11,157 nt of DNA from SXXZ01 sp041177965 (GCA_041177965.1 JBEGWF010000109.1:1-11157), one strand, 5' to 3'; shown: positions 1 through 7,987, counted from the first letter of the stretch. The notes: generated from the sequence alone by a model not told the origin. Program-made: numbers and translations.

Positions 1-7
1 CTATCCG

Positions 8-2170
8 TTGGACAGCAGGGCCGCTTCGGAAGACAACAGGGGCGTGGAAGTGCGCGAGTTTGCCGAGCGGATCCTCTGCGCGACGACGCTGGAGGAGAAG
101 CTCATCGACCCGCCCGGAGAGCGGCTCACCGACGAGCGGCCCGGGCCGGCGTGGGCGTCGGCCGCCGAACCGGGCCGGCCGGCCGAACTGCGCTTCAAGC
201 CCCCGGGCTCGGGCAAGGCGGGCACCGCCGGCAAGGCCGACTTCCCGGGCCTGCACGGTCTCGACGACAAGGCGGGCCGCGGCCAAGCGCTCCATTTCTT
301 CGCCAATCACGAACTCCTGGCCACCGAGTTGATGGCCTTGGTGCTCCTGCGCTTCCCCGACGCGCCCCCGGCCTTTCGTCGGGGTGTGTTGCACACCTTG
401 CGCGAGGAACAGGAACACGTGCGCCTTTACCTGGACCGCATGAAGGACTGCGGGATCGTCTTCGGCTCGCTGCCCGTCAGCGGCTATTTCTGGCGGTCGG
501 TGGCCCCGATGCGGGACCCGTTGGACTTCGTCACCGGGCTGAGCCTCACCTTCGAGCAGGCCAATCTCGATTTCGCCCGCGTCTTTTCCCGGGCGTTCGC
601 CGAGGCGGGCGATCACGGGACCGCCGCCTTGCTGCGCCGCATCCTGCATGACGAGATCGGCCACGTGGCCCACGGATTGAAGTGGTTCCGCCAATGGAAG
701 GATCCCCGGTCCAGCGACTGGGAAGCCTTCTGCGGCACGCTGCGCTTCCCGCTGTCGCCTCAGCGGGCCAAGGGCGTGGAGTTCAACGCCGAGGCACGCC
801 GCGCGGCCGGCCTCGACCCGGAGTTCATCGCCCGATTGGAACTCTTCTCGTGCTCCAAGGGGCGCACACCGCAGGTCTTCCTCTTCAATCCGCTGGCCGA
901 GGGATGCATCGCCCGCGGGCCCGGATTCTCGCCCGCGGCCCCGGCCCGCCGACTCGCCCGCGACCTGGCCAACCTGCCTCAGTTCCTCGCCCGTCGCGAT
1001 GATGTGGTGGTGGTGCCCGAGGCCCCGGCCCCCGACTTCCTGGCGACGCTGAACGCGGCCGGTTTCGAATTGCCCGAGTTCGTGGTGGTTCCGGAGGAGG
1101 TTGCGGTGCAGGCCGCGTGGGGCGTCGAACGCAAACTCGGCGGTCTGCGCCCCTGGGCCTGGGCGCCGGACAGCATGGAACGCCTGGGCCCATTGTTCCC
1201 GCAAGTGACCGGTGACGACCGGGGCCCCGACGACTGCTTCAACCCCCGCATCGCCGAGTTGTACTCCAAGGCCTGGAGCGCCCGCCTCCTGCGAGCGATC
1301 CACTCCGAACTGGCGGCGGTCTTTCCGGCGCTTTGCCCGATCGGAACCATCGGACTGCCGGTCACGGACTTGCCCGCGGTGCTGGAGGCCATTGGGGAAT
1401 TCCGCACCCGTGGATTCCACCGGTTGGTCGTCAAGCAAGCCCTTGGGCTGGCCGGGGCCAATGCCATCCGGCTTTGGGAACCGGAGCTCCTCGAGACCCA
1501 GCGCCGCTGGATGGCTGAATCCCTGGAGGCCGGTCAGACCCTGGTGGTGGAACCCTGGCTCGATCGGATCGCCGATTTCTCGGTGCAATTCGAGCGCACC
1601 CGCGGGGGGCTCCGGCGCATCGGCGTCACCGATCTCTTCAACGACCATCGCGGGCAGTTCCTGGCCAATGGCGCCGGCCCGGGCTTCGAGCGGCGTCCGC
1701 CGGCCCGGGTGGTGCGGGCTTTCAGCCGATGGCCGGATGCCCCCGGACTCCTGCGGCGCGTGTACGAAGTCATCGCCTCGGCCCTCGAAACGCGGTTGGC
1801 CGAGATCGGGTTCCAGGGGCCGCTCGGCATCGATGCCCTGGTGTGCCAAACACCCGAAGGACCCCGGCTCAAGCCGTTGGTCGAGATCAACCCGCGCTAC
1901 ACCATGGGCCGCCTGACCCTCGAGCTCATGCGGGTCGTGGCTCCCGGCAGTCATGGCCTTTTCCGACTCGTCAACCGCTCCCGGCTCAAGGCCTCCGGGT
2001 TCCCCTCGTTCGCGGCCTACGCCCGGGACGTGGTGGGTCGTCGTCCCCTCGAGCGGTCCGGTTCGCCCGAGCCCCGCCTCCGACAGGGCGTGGTGTGTCT
2101 CAACGACCCCGGCCGGGCCCAGGGCTGCCTCGCGGTGTTCGAGGTGGGGCGCGAACCGTTGGAGCCGTAG
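8..2170 (+). CDS. DUF455 ferritin-like domain fused to ATP-grasp domain protein
   Basis: The frame is open to the left edge, so the start is uncertain. TTG at 8 is the first in-window candidate. GTG at 50 has an AGGGG seven bases upstream and would begin MREFAERIL, close to where DUF455 homologues start. Numbering from TTG 8, residues about 14-230 form a ferritin-like helical domain with a complete di-iron ligand pattern: E107, E134xxH137, E183 and E216xxH219. Residues about 290-440 look like a pre-ATP-grasp region. Residues about 440-640 are ATP-grasp-like: a lysine strand near 474 (LVVKQALGLAG), a hinge strand LVVEPWLDR near 511, and the metal-binding EINPRY with E626 and N628. DUF455 proteins are MiaE/ferritin relatives of unsettled function. 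ATP-grasp enzymes ligate carboxylates to amines or thiols through acyl phosphates. The substrate is unknown. The protein is predicted cytoplasmic, since no signal peptide is visible. Domain calls are firm; a joint function is inference. Confidence 0.85.
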   Translation: MDSRAASEDNRGVEVREFAERILCATTLEEKLIDPPGERLTDERPGPAWASAAEPGRPAELRFKPPGSGKAGTAGKADFPGLHGLDDKAGRGQALHFFANHELLATELMALVLLRFPDAPPAFRRGVLHTLREEQEHVRLYLDRMKDCGIVFGSLPVSGYFWRSVAPMRDPLDFVTGLSLTFEQANLDFARVFSRAFAEAGDHGTAALLRRILHDEIGHVAHGLKWFRQWKDPRSSDWEAFCGTLRFPLSPQRAKGVEFNAEARRAAGLDPEFIARLELFSCSKGRTPQVFLFNPLAEGCIARGPGFSPAAPARRLARDLANLPQFLARRDDVVVVPEAPAPDFLATLNAAGFELPEFVVVPEEVAVQAAWGVERKLGGLRPWAWAPDSMERLGPLFPQVTGDDRGPDDCFNPRIAELYSKAWSARLLRAIHSELAAVFPALCPIGTIGLPVTDLPAVLEAIGEFRTRGFHRLVVKQALGLAGANAIRLWEPELLETQRRWMAESLEAGQTLVVEPWLDRIADFSVQFERTRGGLRRIGVTDLFNDHRGQFLANGAGPGFERRPPARVVRAFSRWPDAPGLLRRVYEVIASALETRLAEIGFQGPLGIDALVCQTPEGPRLKPLVEINPRYTMGRLTLELMRVVAPGSHGLFRLVNRSRLKASGFPSFAAYARDVVGRRPLERSGSPEPRLRQGVVCLNDPGRAQGCLAVFEVGREPLEP

Positions 2171-2232
2171 GTTCGGGTGTCGGTGACCGCTCCTTCGGGT
2201 GAGGCGGCACCCTGGATCCACGGCCCGCCATT

Positions 2233-2250
2233 TGATACGTACCCGTATCA
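2233..2250. promoter_or_regulatory. Perfect inverted repeat upstream of the first beta-propeller gene (candidate operator)
   Basis: TGATACG and CGTATCA form perfect 7-bp arms around a 4-bp centre. The site is AT-richer than its surroundings and lies 65 bp upstream of ATG 2315, in the 144-bp gap after the DUF455 gene. Position and symmetry fit a dimeric regulator site. No convincing -35/-10 pair is visible around it, so the regulatory role is inference. Confidence 0.35.
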
Positions 2251-2314
2251 TTTTGGTTTGCCAGCGTGGGGGACGACCGCCACGTTTGCGGTTGTTCGGG
2301 AACGCCTCTCCGTC

Positions 2315-4687
2315 ATGAACGCTCTCTCCGTCGCAGCTCTCTTTTCCGGTGTCGTCGCCCTGTCCCTGCAACTCTCGGCCGCCGAAGGCTGGCTCACGTG
2401 GCGAGGCCCCCTTGGCACCAGCGTCTCCACCGAGAAGGGCTTGCCCCAGAAACTGGATGCCAAGGCCCCGCTCTGGAGCGTGGACTTCCCCGGCCAAAGC
2501 ACTCCGGTGATCTCCGGCGGCCGCCTCTACATCAACGGCTACCAGGGCGACGGCCAGGATCTGCAGGAGTTCACGGCCTGTTTCGATGCCGAGACCGGCA
2601 AGGAACTGTGGCGCCATGGCGAGAGCGACTTCCTGAGCGACACCATCTACCTGCGCTACGCGACCTCGTCGCCCACGGTCGATCCCGAGACCGGCAACAT
2701 CTACGCGCAGCACACGCAGGGCCTGCTCATGGCGTTCTCCCCCGACGGCAAGCTGCTCTGGAAGCACTCCATGATGGAGGAGTTCGGCCGGCTCACCTTC
2801 CCGAATTCCCGGACCGCGTCGCCGGTCATCGACCGTGAGTTGGTGATCATCCGCGGCATCACCAGCGCCTGGGGCGCCCACGGTGCGGCGGGCGACCGCT
2901 TCTATGCCTTCGACAAGAAGACCGGTGAACTGGTCTGGTCGAGCGCCCCCGGTGACCGACCGCAGGACAACACCTTCTCCCAGCCCTGGCTGGACCTCTG
3001 GGGTGGCAAGCGCGTGCTCTACAGTGCCGGCGGCGACAGCTCCATCCTGGCCATCAACGCCCGGACCGGCGAGCCGCTCTGGCGATTCCCCTTCGCCAAG
3101 GCCGGCGCCAAGGGCGGCATCAACGCCTCGCTGGTGCGCTGGAAGGACAACCTCGTGGCCTTGCACGAGTCGGAGAACCTCGATTCGTCGGAAATCGGCC
3201 GCATGGCCCTCTTCCGCATCCCGGCCCCGTCGGAAGTCCAGCCCACCAACGCCACCACGCCGCACGTCTTCGGGCCCAAGGCCTTCGAGCGGTGGCGCAA
3301 CGGCATCGGCTCGCTGGCCAGCTCGCCGGTCGTGGTGGGCGACACGTTGTATGAAGTCACCGGTACGGGCGACTTGGCGGCCGTCGAGGCCCCCTCGGGC
3401 AAGGTGCTCTGGAAGAAGAAGGTGGGCATCGAACAACGCCAGAGCACGCCGTTCTACGCCGACGGCCTGCTCTACGTGGGCATGTACGTCACCATGAAGG
3501 ATGCCGCGGCGGCCGCCTCGTCCGATGCGGATAGCGTGGCCAACGGCGACTTGCTCGTGTTGCGGCCTGGAGCCGATGGTGCCGAGGAGGTCAGCCGCAC
3601 CCAGGTCACCGGCCGCGTGTTCGGTTCGCCCGTGGGCTACGATGGCAAGGTCTACCTGCAGACCGACAAGAAGCTTTACGCCTTCGGCAAGGCGGGCCGC
3701 AACTCGGGCCTCACCGCCGCACCGGCCGAGGCCGCGTGGCCCAAGCCCGGCCCGGCCGCCCAGTTGCAACCCATCCCCTATGAGGTGCTACTCCGCCCCG
3801 GCCAGACCCAGTCGTTCCGCGTGCGGGTCTTGGATGCCAACGGCTTCACCGTCGAAGAAAGCGTCGATCCCAAATCCCTGAAGTGGGAGCCCTTCATCCC
3901 GCCCACCGCGCTGGTCAAGGCCACGCTCAAGGGTTCGTTCAATGCGGCGGGCCAACTGGTCGCCGACGTCGCTCCGATGGGCAGCGCGGGCCAGTTCAAG
4001 GCCACTCTCAAGGGTCCCGACGGCAAGGAGATCTCCGGCTACATCAAGGGCCGCGTGCTGCCCGGACTGCCGCTGGTGCAGAACTTCCAGACCTTCGCGA
4101 TGACCAACCTCACCACCAACACGGTGGAGTCGCCCACGCCGTTCGCCTATCCGCCGCTGCCTTGGAACTCGGCCCGCTTCCGCTTCGAGGTGCGCGGCAA
4201 GGACGCCGCCGGCGGCACCAACCAGGCCCTGGTCAAGACCATCGACAACAAGCTCTTCCAGCGCGGACAGGTCTTCTTCGGATTCCCCGACATGAAGAAC
4301 TACACCGTCGAGGCCGAGGTCCTGAGCGAGGGCAACAAGCGCAAGATGTCGGAGGTGGGCCTGATCAACCAGCGCTACGCCGTCATCCTCAAGGGCAACT
4401 CCCAGCAGATCGAGGTCAACAGCAACCAGGAGCGCATCAAGGTGGCCGTGCCCTTCAAGTGGGCCCCGGAGACCTGGTACTGCCTCAAGACCCGCGTCGA
4501 CGTGGCCGCCGACGGCTCCGGCATCGTGCGCGGCAAGGCCTGGAAGAAGGGCGAGCCGGAGCCCGACGCCTGGACCATCGAGGTGCCGCACAAGAAGGCC
4601 CACGCCAACGGATCCCCGGGCCTCTACGGCTTCGCGCCGCAGGAGATGCGCGTGGCCATCGACAACATCCGGGTGACCGCCAACTGA
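2315..4687 (+). CDS. Secreted PQQ/BamB-like beta-propeller protein with C-terminal beta-rich domains
   Basis: This is a 790-aa exported protein. Residues 1-23 are a hydrophobic signal sequence ending LSAA-E. They begin at ATG 2315, chosen over an in-frame upstream GTG (2177) because that one would bury the signal in a 46-residue extension. The n-region from ATG 2315 has no Lys or Arg, which is unusual; a TTG at 2258 would add RER before it. Residues about 24-480 carry PQQ-type propeller blades with repeated D-x-x-TG-x-x-x-W motifs (DAETGKELW, DKKTGELVW, NARTGEPLW and a degenerate EAPSGKVLW). Residues about 487-580 look like an Ig-like strand domain (PIPYEVLLRPGQTQSF). Residues about 650-790 resemble a LamG/DUF1080-like beta sandwich ending in AIDNIRVTAN. 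Such proteins may be scaffolds or quinoprotein-like enzymes; no active-site assignment is possible here. The next gene is a shorter propeller 71 bp downstream on the same strand, suggesting an operon. No clear Shine-Dalgarno sequence is seen. Confidence 0.85.
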   Translation: MNALSVAALFSGVVALSLQLSAAEGWLTWRGPLGTSVSTEKGLPQKLDAKAPLWSVDFPGQSTPVISGGRLYINGYQGDGQDLQEFTACFDAETGKELWRHGESDFLSDTIYLRYATSSPTVDPETGNIYAQHTQGLLMAFSPDGKLLWKHSMMEEFGRLTFPNSRTASPVIDRELVIIRGITSAWGAHGAAGDRFYAFDKKTGELVWSSAPGDRPQDNTFSQPWLDLWGGKRVLYSAGGDSSILAINARTGEPLWRFPFAKAGAKGGINASLVRWKDNLVALHESENLDSSEIGRMALFRIPAPSEVQPTNATTPHVFGPKAFERWRNGIGSLASSPVVVGDTLYEVTGTGDLAAVEAPSGKVLWKKKVGIEQRQSTPFYADGLLYVGMYVTMKDAAAAASSDADSVANGDLLVLRPGADGAEEVSRTQVTGRVFGSPVGYDGKVYLQTDKKLYAFGKAGRNSGLTAAPAEAAWPKPGPAAQLQPIPYEVLLRPGQTQSFRVRVLDANGFTVEESVDPKSLKWEPFIPPTALVKATLKGSFNAAGQLVADVAPMGSAGQFKATLKGPDGKEISGYIKGRVLPGLPLVQNFQTFAMTNLTTNTVESPTPFAYPPLPWNSARFRFEVRGKDAAGGTNQALVKTIDNKLFQRGQVFFGFPDMKNYTVEAEVLSEGNKRKMSEVGLINQRYAVILKGNSQQIEVNSNQERIKVAVPFKWAPETWYCLKTRVDVAADGSGIVRGKAWKKGEPEPDAWTIEVPHKKAHANGSPGLYGFAPQEMRVAIDNIRVTAN

Positions 4688-4758
4688 GCGACCCCGGGCT
4701 CAACCGCTTCGGACAACCTTTGCCTGACTGAACGAAACCCCGTTCCATTCCCCCATCC

Positions 4759-6423
4759 ATGAACGCACTTCCGCTTCTCTCCGCCGCATTGCTTGGCGCC
4801 GGTCTTCTGGCTCGCGCCGAAGATTGGCCCCAATGGGGCGGCAACGACCCGGGCCGCAATTTCTATTCGTCCGCCAAGGGTCTTCCCGACCGCTTCGAGC
4901 CGGGCAAGCTGAAGAGCGGCACCGAGGAGATCGACATGGCCACCACCAAGGGGGTGAAGTGGGCCGTGAAGCTGGGCTCGCAGAGCTATGGCAATCCGGT
5001 GGTCGCCGGCGGCAAGGTGTACGTGGGCACCAACAACGAGTCGCCCCGCGACAAGAAGCACACGGGCGACCGCTCGATCCTGTACTGCTTCGACGAAAAG
5101 ACCGGTGCCTTCCTGTGGCAGCTCGTGGTGCCCAAGCTCAAGTCGGGCAAGGTCAACGACTGGGAGAACCTGGGCCTGCTGGCCTCGCCGCTGGTGGTGG
5201 GCAATCGCCTCTGGATCGTGACCAGCCGCTGCGAGGTGCTGTGCCTCGACACCGAGGGCCTGGCCAATGGCAACGAGGGGCCCTACACCGACGAGGCCAA
5301 GTACATGGTGAAGGACACGCCCAAGGAGGCGTCGCCGGTGGAAACCTCCAAGCAGGACGCCGACATCCTCTGGCGTTACGACATGATGGATGAGTTGGGC
5401 GTCTTCCCGCACAACGCCTCCAACAGCTCGGTGCTCATGGTCGACGGCATCCTCTACATCTGCACCTCCAACGGTCAGGACTGGACCCACGTCAACATCC
5501 CGTCGCCCACCTCCCCGAGCTTCATCGCGCTCGATGCCAAGACCGGCAAGTTGCTGGGCGAAGATAACGTCGGTGTGGGCCCCCGCATTTTCCACGGCCA
5601 GTGGACCTCGCCCTCGACCGGCAAGGTGGGTGGCCAGAACCTCGTCTTCTTCGGCGGTGGCGACGGCGTGATCTACGCCCTCGATGCCAAGCCGCAGAAG
5701 GGCGACGGCTCCAAGATCGTCCCCATTTTGCCGGGGGCGCCGCTCGACCGTGAGGAGGACAAGGACACCGACTACCTCAAGAAGGTGTTCTGGGCCGACC
5801 TCAACCCGCCCGAGTACAAGGCCGACAAGTCGGGCAAGCCCTACAAGTACCCCGCCGCGGAAGGCCCCAGCGAGATCAACTCGACCCCGGTCTTCTACAA
5901 GAACCGCGTTTACGTGGCCACGGGTCAGGACCCCGAGCATGGTGAGGGTGTGGGCCGTTTGGTCTGCCTCGATGCCACCAAGAAGGGCGACCTGACCCAG
6001 ACGGGCATCCTGTGGGATTACAAGGGCATCAAGCGCTCGATTTCCAGCGTGAGCATCGACCCGGCCACGGGCCTGCTCTTCATCGGCGACTTCTCCGGCT
6101 TCGTGCACTGCCTCGACGCCGAGACCGGCAAGCTGCACTGGGTGTACGACATGAAAGCCCACATGTGGGGCTCGACCCTGGTGGCCGACGGCAAGGTGTA
6201 TGTCGGCGACGAGGACGGCGACTTCGTGGTGTTGGCCGCCAAGGGCGGAGCCAAGGCGCAGGTCCTGAGCGAGACCAACCTGGGCGCCCCGGTGTACAGC
6301 ACCCCCATCGTGGCCAACGGCACCATGTACGTGGCCAGCCAGACCCACCTCTTCGCCATCGGCGGCGCCGAAGCCAGGGCCTCCGCCACCGACGCCCCCA
6401 AGGGCATCCAACCGAAGAACTGA
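4759..6423 (+). CDS. Secreted PQQ/BamB-like beta-propeller protein
   Basis: This 554-aa protein starts MNALPLLSAALLGAG and has a probable Sec signal cut around residue 20 (LLARA-ED). The mature protein opens with DWPQWGGNDPGRN, a start typical of PQQ-like propellers in PVC bacteria. Blade motifs recur through the chain (DEKTGAFLW, DAKTGKLLG, DAETGKLHW), along with repeated strand pairs such as GNPVVAGGKVYVG and STLVADGKVYVGD. It is essentially all propeller and lacks the C-terminal domains of the upstream paralogue. Both genes begin MNAL and lie 71 bp apart on one strand with no terminator between them, so co-transcription and a shared periplasmic or surface role are likely. A PQQ dehydrogenase or a BamB-like scaffold are both possible; no calcium/PQQ catalytic set was identified by eye. 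No Shine-Dalgarno sequence precedes the ATG. Confidence 0.87.
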   Translation: MNALPLLSAALLGAGLLARAEDWPQWGGNDPGRNFYSSAKGLPDRFEPGKLKSGTEEIDMATTKGVKWAVKLGSQSYGNPVVAGGKVYVGTNNESPRDKKHTGDRSILYCFDEKTGAFLWQLVVPKLKSGKVNDWENLGLLASPLVVGNRLWIVTSRCEVLCLDTEGLANGNEGPYTDEAKYMVKDTPKEASPVETSKQDADILWRYDMMDELGVFPHNASNSSVLMVDGILYICTSNGQDWTHVNIPSPTSPSFIALDAKTGKLLGEDNVGVGPRIFHGQWTSPSTGKVGGQNLVFFGGGDGVIYALDAKPQKGDGSKIVPILPGAPLDREEDKDTDYLKKVFWADLNPPEYKADKSGKPYKYPAAEGPSEINSTPVFYKNRVYVATGQDPEHGEGVGRLVCLDATKKGDLTQTGILWDYKGIKRSISSVSIDPATGLLFIGDFSGFVHCLDAETGKLHWVYDMKAHMWGSTLVADGKVYVGDEDGDFVVLAAKGGAKAQVLSETNLGAPVYSTPIVANGTMYVASQTHLFAIGGAEARASATDAPKGIQPKN

Positions 6424-6458
6424 GGGCCGGTCTGCGGGTCGGGCTTGCGAAACGATCG

Positions 6459-6496
6459 TCCGCGGATGCGAGGCCCCCGTGGCCCGCATCCGCGGA
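6459..6496 (+). terminator. GC-rich hairpin after the beta-propeller genes
   Basis: TCCGCGGATGCG (6459-6470) and CGCATCCGCGGA (6485-6496) are perfect 12-bp arms. Within the 14-base loop, GGCC at 6472-6475 and GGCC at 6481-6484 add a further short stem. The hairpin begins 36 bp after the stop codon of the second propeller gene. There is no T-run on either side, so it could stop transcription with low efficiency, protect the mRNA 3' end, or act in either direction. The fold is seen in the sequence; the role is inferred. Confidence 0.6.
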
Positions 6497-6649
6497 ATCC
6501 GCCTCAACCCCGCAGGCGAGAGGGGGCGGGTATGCTTAGAGTTGGCCGGTGGGTATTGATCGGTTCCGGTAGGCGGATTGGATTGGGATGAAGGCCCGTC
6601 GTGGCAGAAGTCCCTGTTACCCGTTGTGTCCCTCGCTCGCTGGGGTCGC

Positions 6650-6676
6650 ACCAACTCCACCGGACCAACTCCACCG
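6650..6676. repeat. 13-bp tandem duplication upstream of tRNA-Gly
   Basis: ACCAACTCCACCG occurs at 6650-6662 and again at 6664-6676, separated by one base. It lies about 50 bp upstream of the tRNA, in the 303-bp gene-free stretch 6424-6726. Apart from this and the hairpin at 6459-6496, I see nothing else certain in that stretch. No clear tRNA promoter could be assigned. It may be a simple slippage duplication. Confidence 0.5.
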
Positions 6677-6726
6677 TTGCGTCCGCCACCCTCTGCGATT
6701 ACTTTTTTCCTGTCAGTTTCCCCGGC

Positions 6727-6800
6727 GCGGGTGTGGTTCAATGGTAGAATGTGGGCTTCCCAAGCCTGAGACGAGGGTTCGATTCCCTTCACCCGCTCCA
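6727..6800 (+). tRNA. tRNA-Gly (anticodon CCC)
   Basis: The full 74-nt cloverleaf can be folded by eye. The acceptor stem is GCGGGTG (6727-6733) with CACCCGC (6790-6796), followed by discriminator T and an encoded CCA. The D arm is GTTC-AATGGTA-GAAT. The anticodon arm is TGGGC-TTCCCAA-GCCTG, with CCC at 6759-6761, which reads GGG glycine codons. The variable region is AGAC. The T arm is GAGGG-TTCGATT-CCCTT. All stems pair, with G-T wobbles at the T-stem base and in the anticodon stem. The gene stands alone. The sequence changes character immediately downstream, so its 3' end could be an integration site. Confidence 0.95.
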
Positions 6801-6838
6801 ATCCCCTTTTCCTAGGTTTTCGTTAGATTCTCCGGTTT

Positions 6839-6862
6839 AGTGCTAACACCAGTGCTAACAAA
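6839..6862. repeat. 12-bp tandem repeat just downstream of tRNA-Gly
   Basis: AGTGCTAACA occurs at 6839-6848 and 6851-6860 at a 12-bp period. It starts 39 bp after the tRNA CCA end. Read on the minus strand, 6812-6916 is a stop-bounded stretch of about 34 codons whose repeat encodes VSTGVST, followed by a TAG at 6812-6814. It might be the decayed 3' end of an integrase gene or a recombinase arm site, but there is no start codon and no domain to prove either. The repeat is certain; its meaning is not. Confidence 0.45.
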
Positions 6863-6909
6863 TCCTCCGGAATCCACCCTCGTCCGCTGACTTCCATAGA
6901 TAGTTTCTA

Positions 6910-6939
6910 GCCTTGGCTAGCCTGCCCGGGTACCAAGGC
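6910..6939. other. Inverted repeat in the tRNA to unknown-gene gap
   Basis: GCCTTGG (6910-6916) and CCAAGGC (6933-6939) form perfect 7-bp arms around 16 bases. A second, overlapping palindrome, CTAGCC-TT-GGCTAG (6908-6921), competes for the same bases. The site lies about 105 bp upstream of the start at 7044. It could be an operator or part of a recombination site. It is the only ordered structure in 6863-7030. Confidence 0.3.
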
Positions 6940-7043
6940 GCCACGAGCCGTAGCATCGCTCAATTCTCATCAACTGGTTCACCTCGTGGCTGCGGAGCTT
7001 ATGGATTCCTGACTCACGGCCACCCGGGGGAGGGGGCCGAGAG

Positions 7044-7937
7044 ATGGGCGGCGGCGGCCGAAGGCGACGGATTCCTATGGGAAAAAAAGTCGGCAAACCA
7101 CGCAAGGTGCCTCCCGATCAGTCCGACCCGGCACCCCAAGCGGCCAGATTGGGCTCGGCGACTTCCGGGCTGCCCCAGCCGCTCCAGCCAGCCGTGGATG
7201 CCACCTCCAAGGTTGGGGGGGCGAGGAGCCTTCGCGAGGAGCTTGCTGTTGCAATCTTTACCCTAGGCTATTCCGACCCCTCCGAAGCGCCTACGGGTCC
7301 TTTGCGGCCCGGCGTGGGGCTTTCCAGCAACCGGCCCAAAACGAGTCGTCCCGTGGCCGAGATTCTAATGCAGAAGGCTGGATTGATCGAGGCGGCCCTG
7401 GAAATCCATAAGTCCACCGCCTCAGAATCCTTGAAGGCTGATGCGGCACAGTGGATCCGGGTTGTCGTGGAGCACATTGAAGACCCGGGACGCCACCAAC
7501 CCTTGATCTACGTCGTGTCGGTGTTGAGTCAGCCTCAAATGGTTGTTCGTGGGCTGGAGTGGTACGCGCCATTTCTCCCGGACTTCTGGCGCTGGTATGC
7601 GGCCCACACCGAGTTCGCCTGCGAGCTGATTGCGGCGATCGTCCGGTGGAACTCCTGCCGGGGTGGCAGCAACGAGGAGCGGATCAAGAAGTTCCTGATC
7701 CCAAGGCCGGGTATACCGATTGATGGTCAGGTGTTCATCGTTCACAGCGGCATATTTTCAGGGGAGGCGCCATTGCCGCCGACAGCAACTGACCAGCAGA
7801 TCTGCGAGGCCTTCAGGGAGTTCACCGGCCAGGACGTATCCCCCAAGCTGGTGGGCAACGCGAGACAGCGCTGGTTCGGCAATGACCAGCGGTACAGGGC
7901 CGATCTCGTCCGCCGGGTGGCTCTATTCCTCAAATAG
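7044..7937 (+). CDS. Hypothetical protein, 297 aa, no recognised family
   Basis: I do not recognise this protein. ATG 7044 is preferred because AGGGGG lies at 7031-7036, seven bases upstream; ATG 7077 (MGKKVGKPRK) is an in-frame alternative. The first about 60 residues are basic and Pro/Gly-rich and look disordered. From about residue 65 the chain becomes mixed and probably globular. It has helical segments (SLREELAVAIFTLGY; a stretch near AAQWIRVVVEHI), an aromatic-rich centre (GLEWYAPFLPDFWRWYAAH) and a charged C-terminus (QRWFGNDQRYRADLVRRVALFLK). There are no membrane segments and no signal peptide. Third codon positions are visibly less GC-biased than in the propeller genes, suggesting acquired DNA. 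It lies between the tRNA and a broken HTH gene that starts 50 bp downstream on the same strand, so it may be cargo of an integrated element. Function unknown. Confidence 0.65.
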   Translation: MGGGGRRRRIPMGKKVGKPRKVPPDQSDPAPQAARLGSATSGLPQPLQPAVDATSKVGGARSLREELAVAIFTLGYSDPSEAPTGPLRPGVGLSSNRPKTSRPVAEILMQKAGLIEAALEIHKSTASESLKADAAQWIRVVVEHIEDPGRHQPLIYVVSVLSQPQMVVRGLEWYAPFLPDFWRWYAAHTEFACELIAAIVRWNSCRGGSNEERIKKFLIPRPGIPIDGQVFIVHSGIFSGEAPLPPTATDQQICEAFREFTGQDVSPKLVGNARQRWFGNDQRYRADLVRRVALFLK

Positions 7938-7987
7938 CCCCCACGCCGAGGAATCGGCACCTCGGAGATCCAAGCAGGATCCTGAGC

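Noticed and set aside
3788..4603. 271-codon minus-strand open frame within the first propeller gene
   Set aside because: The low-complexity G/A/V/L/H-rich translation is typical of antisense frames in high-GC3 genes. The plus-strand protein is well supported.
4624..6801. Long minus-strand open frame (725 codons) beginning MERVKGIEPSSQAWEAHILPLNHTR-like sequence
   Set aside because: Its start is the antisense of the tRNA-Gly gene, a well-known annotation artefact, and the rest is antisense to the second propeller gene. Long antisense frames are expected in GC-rich genes.
6913..7266. 117-codon plus-strand frame overlapping the start of the unknown gene
   Set aside because: It has no ribosome-binding site, a low-complexity translation and a stop inside the better-supported frame at 7044-7937.
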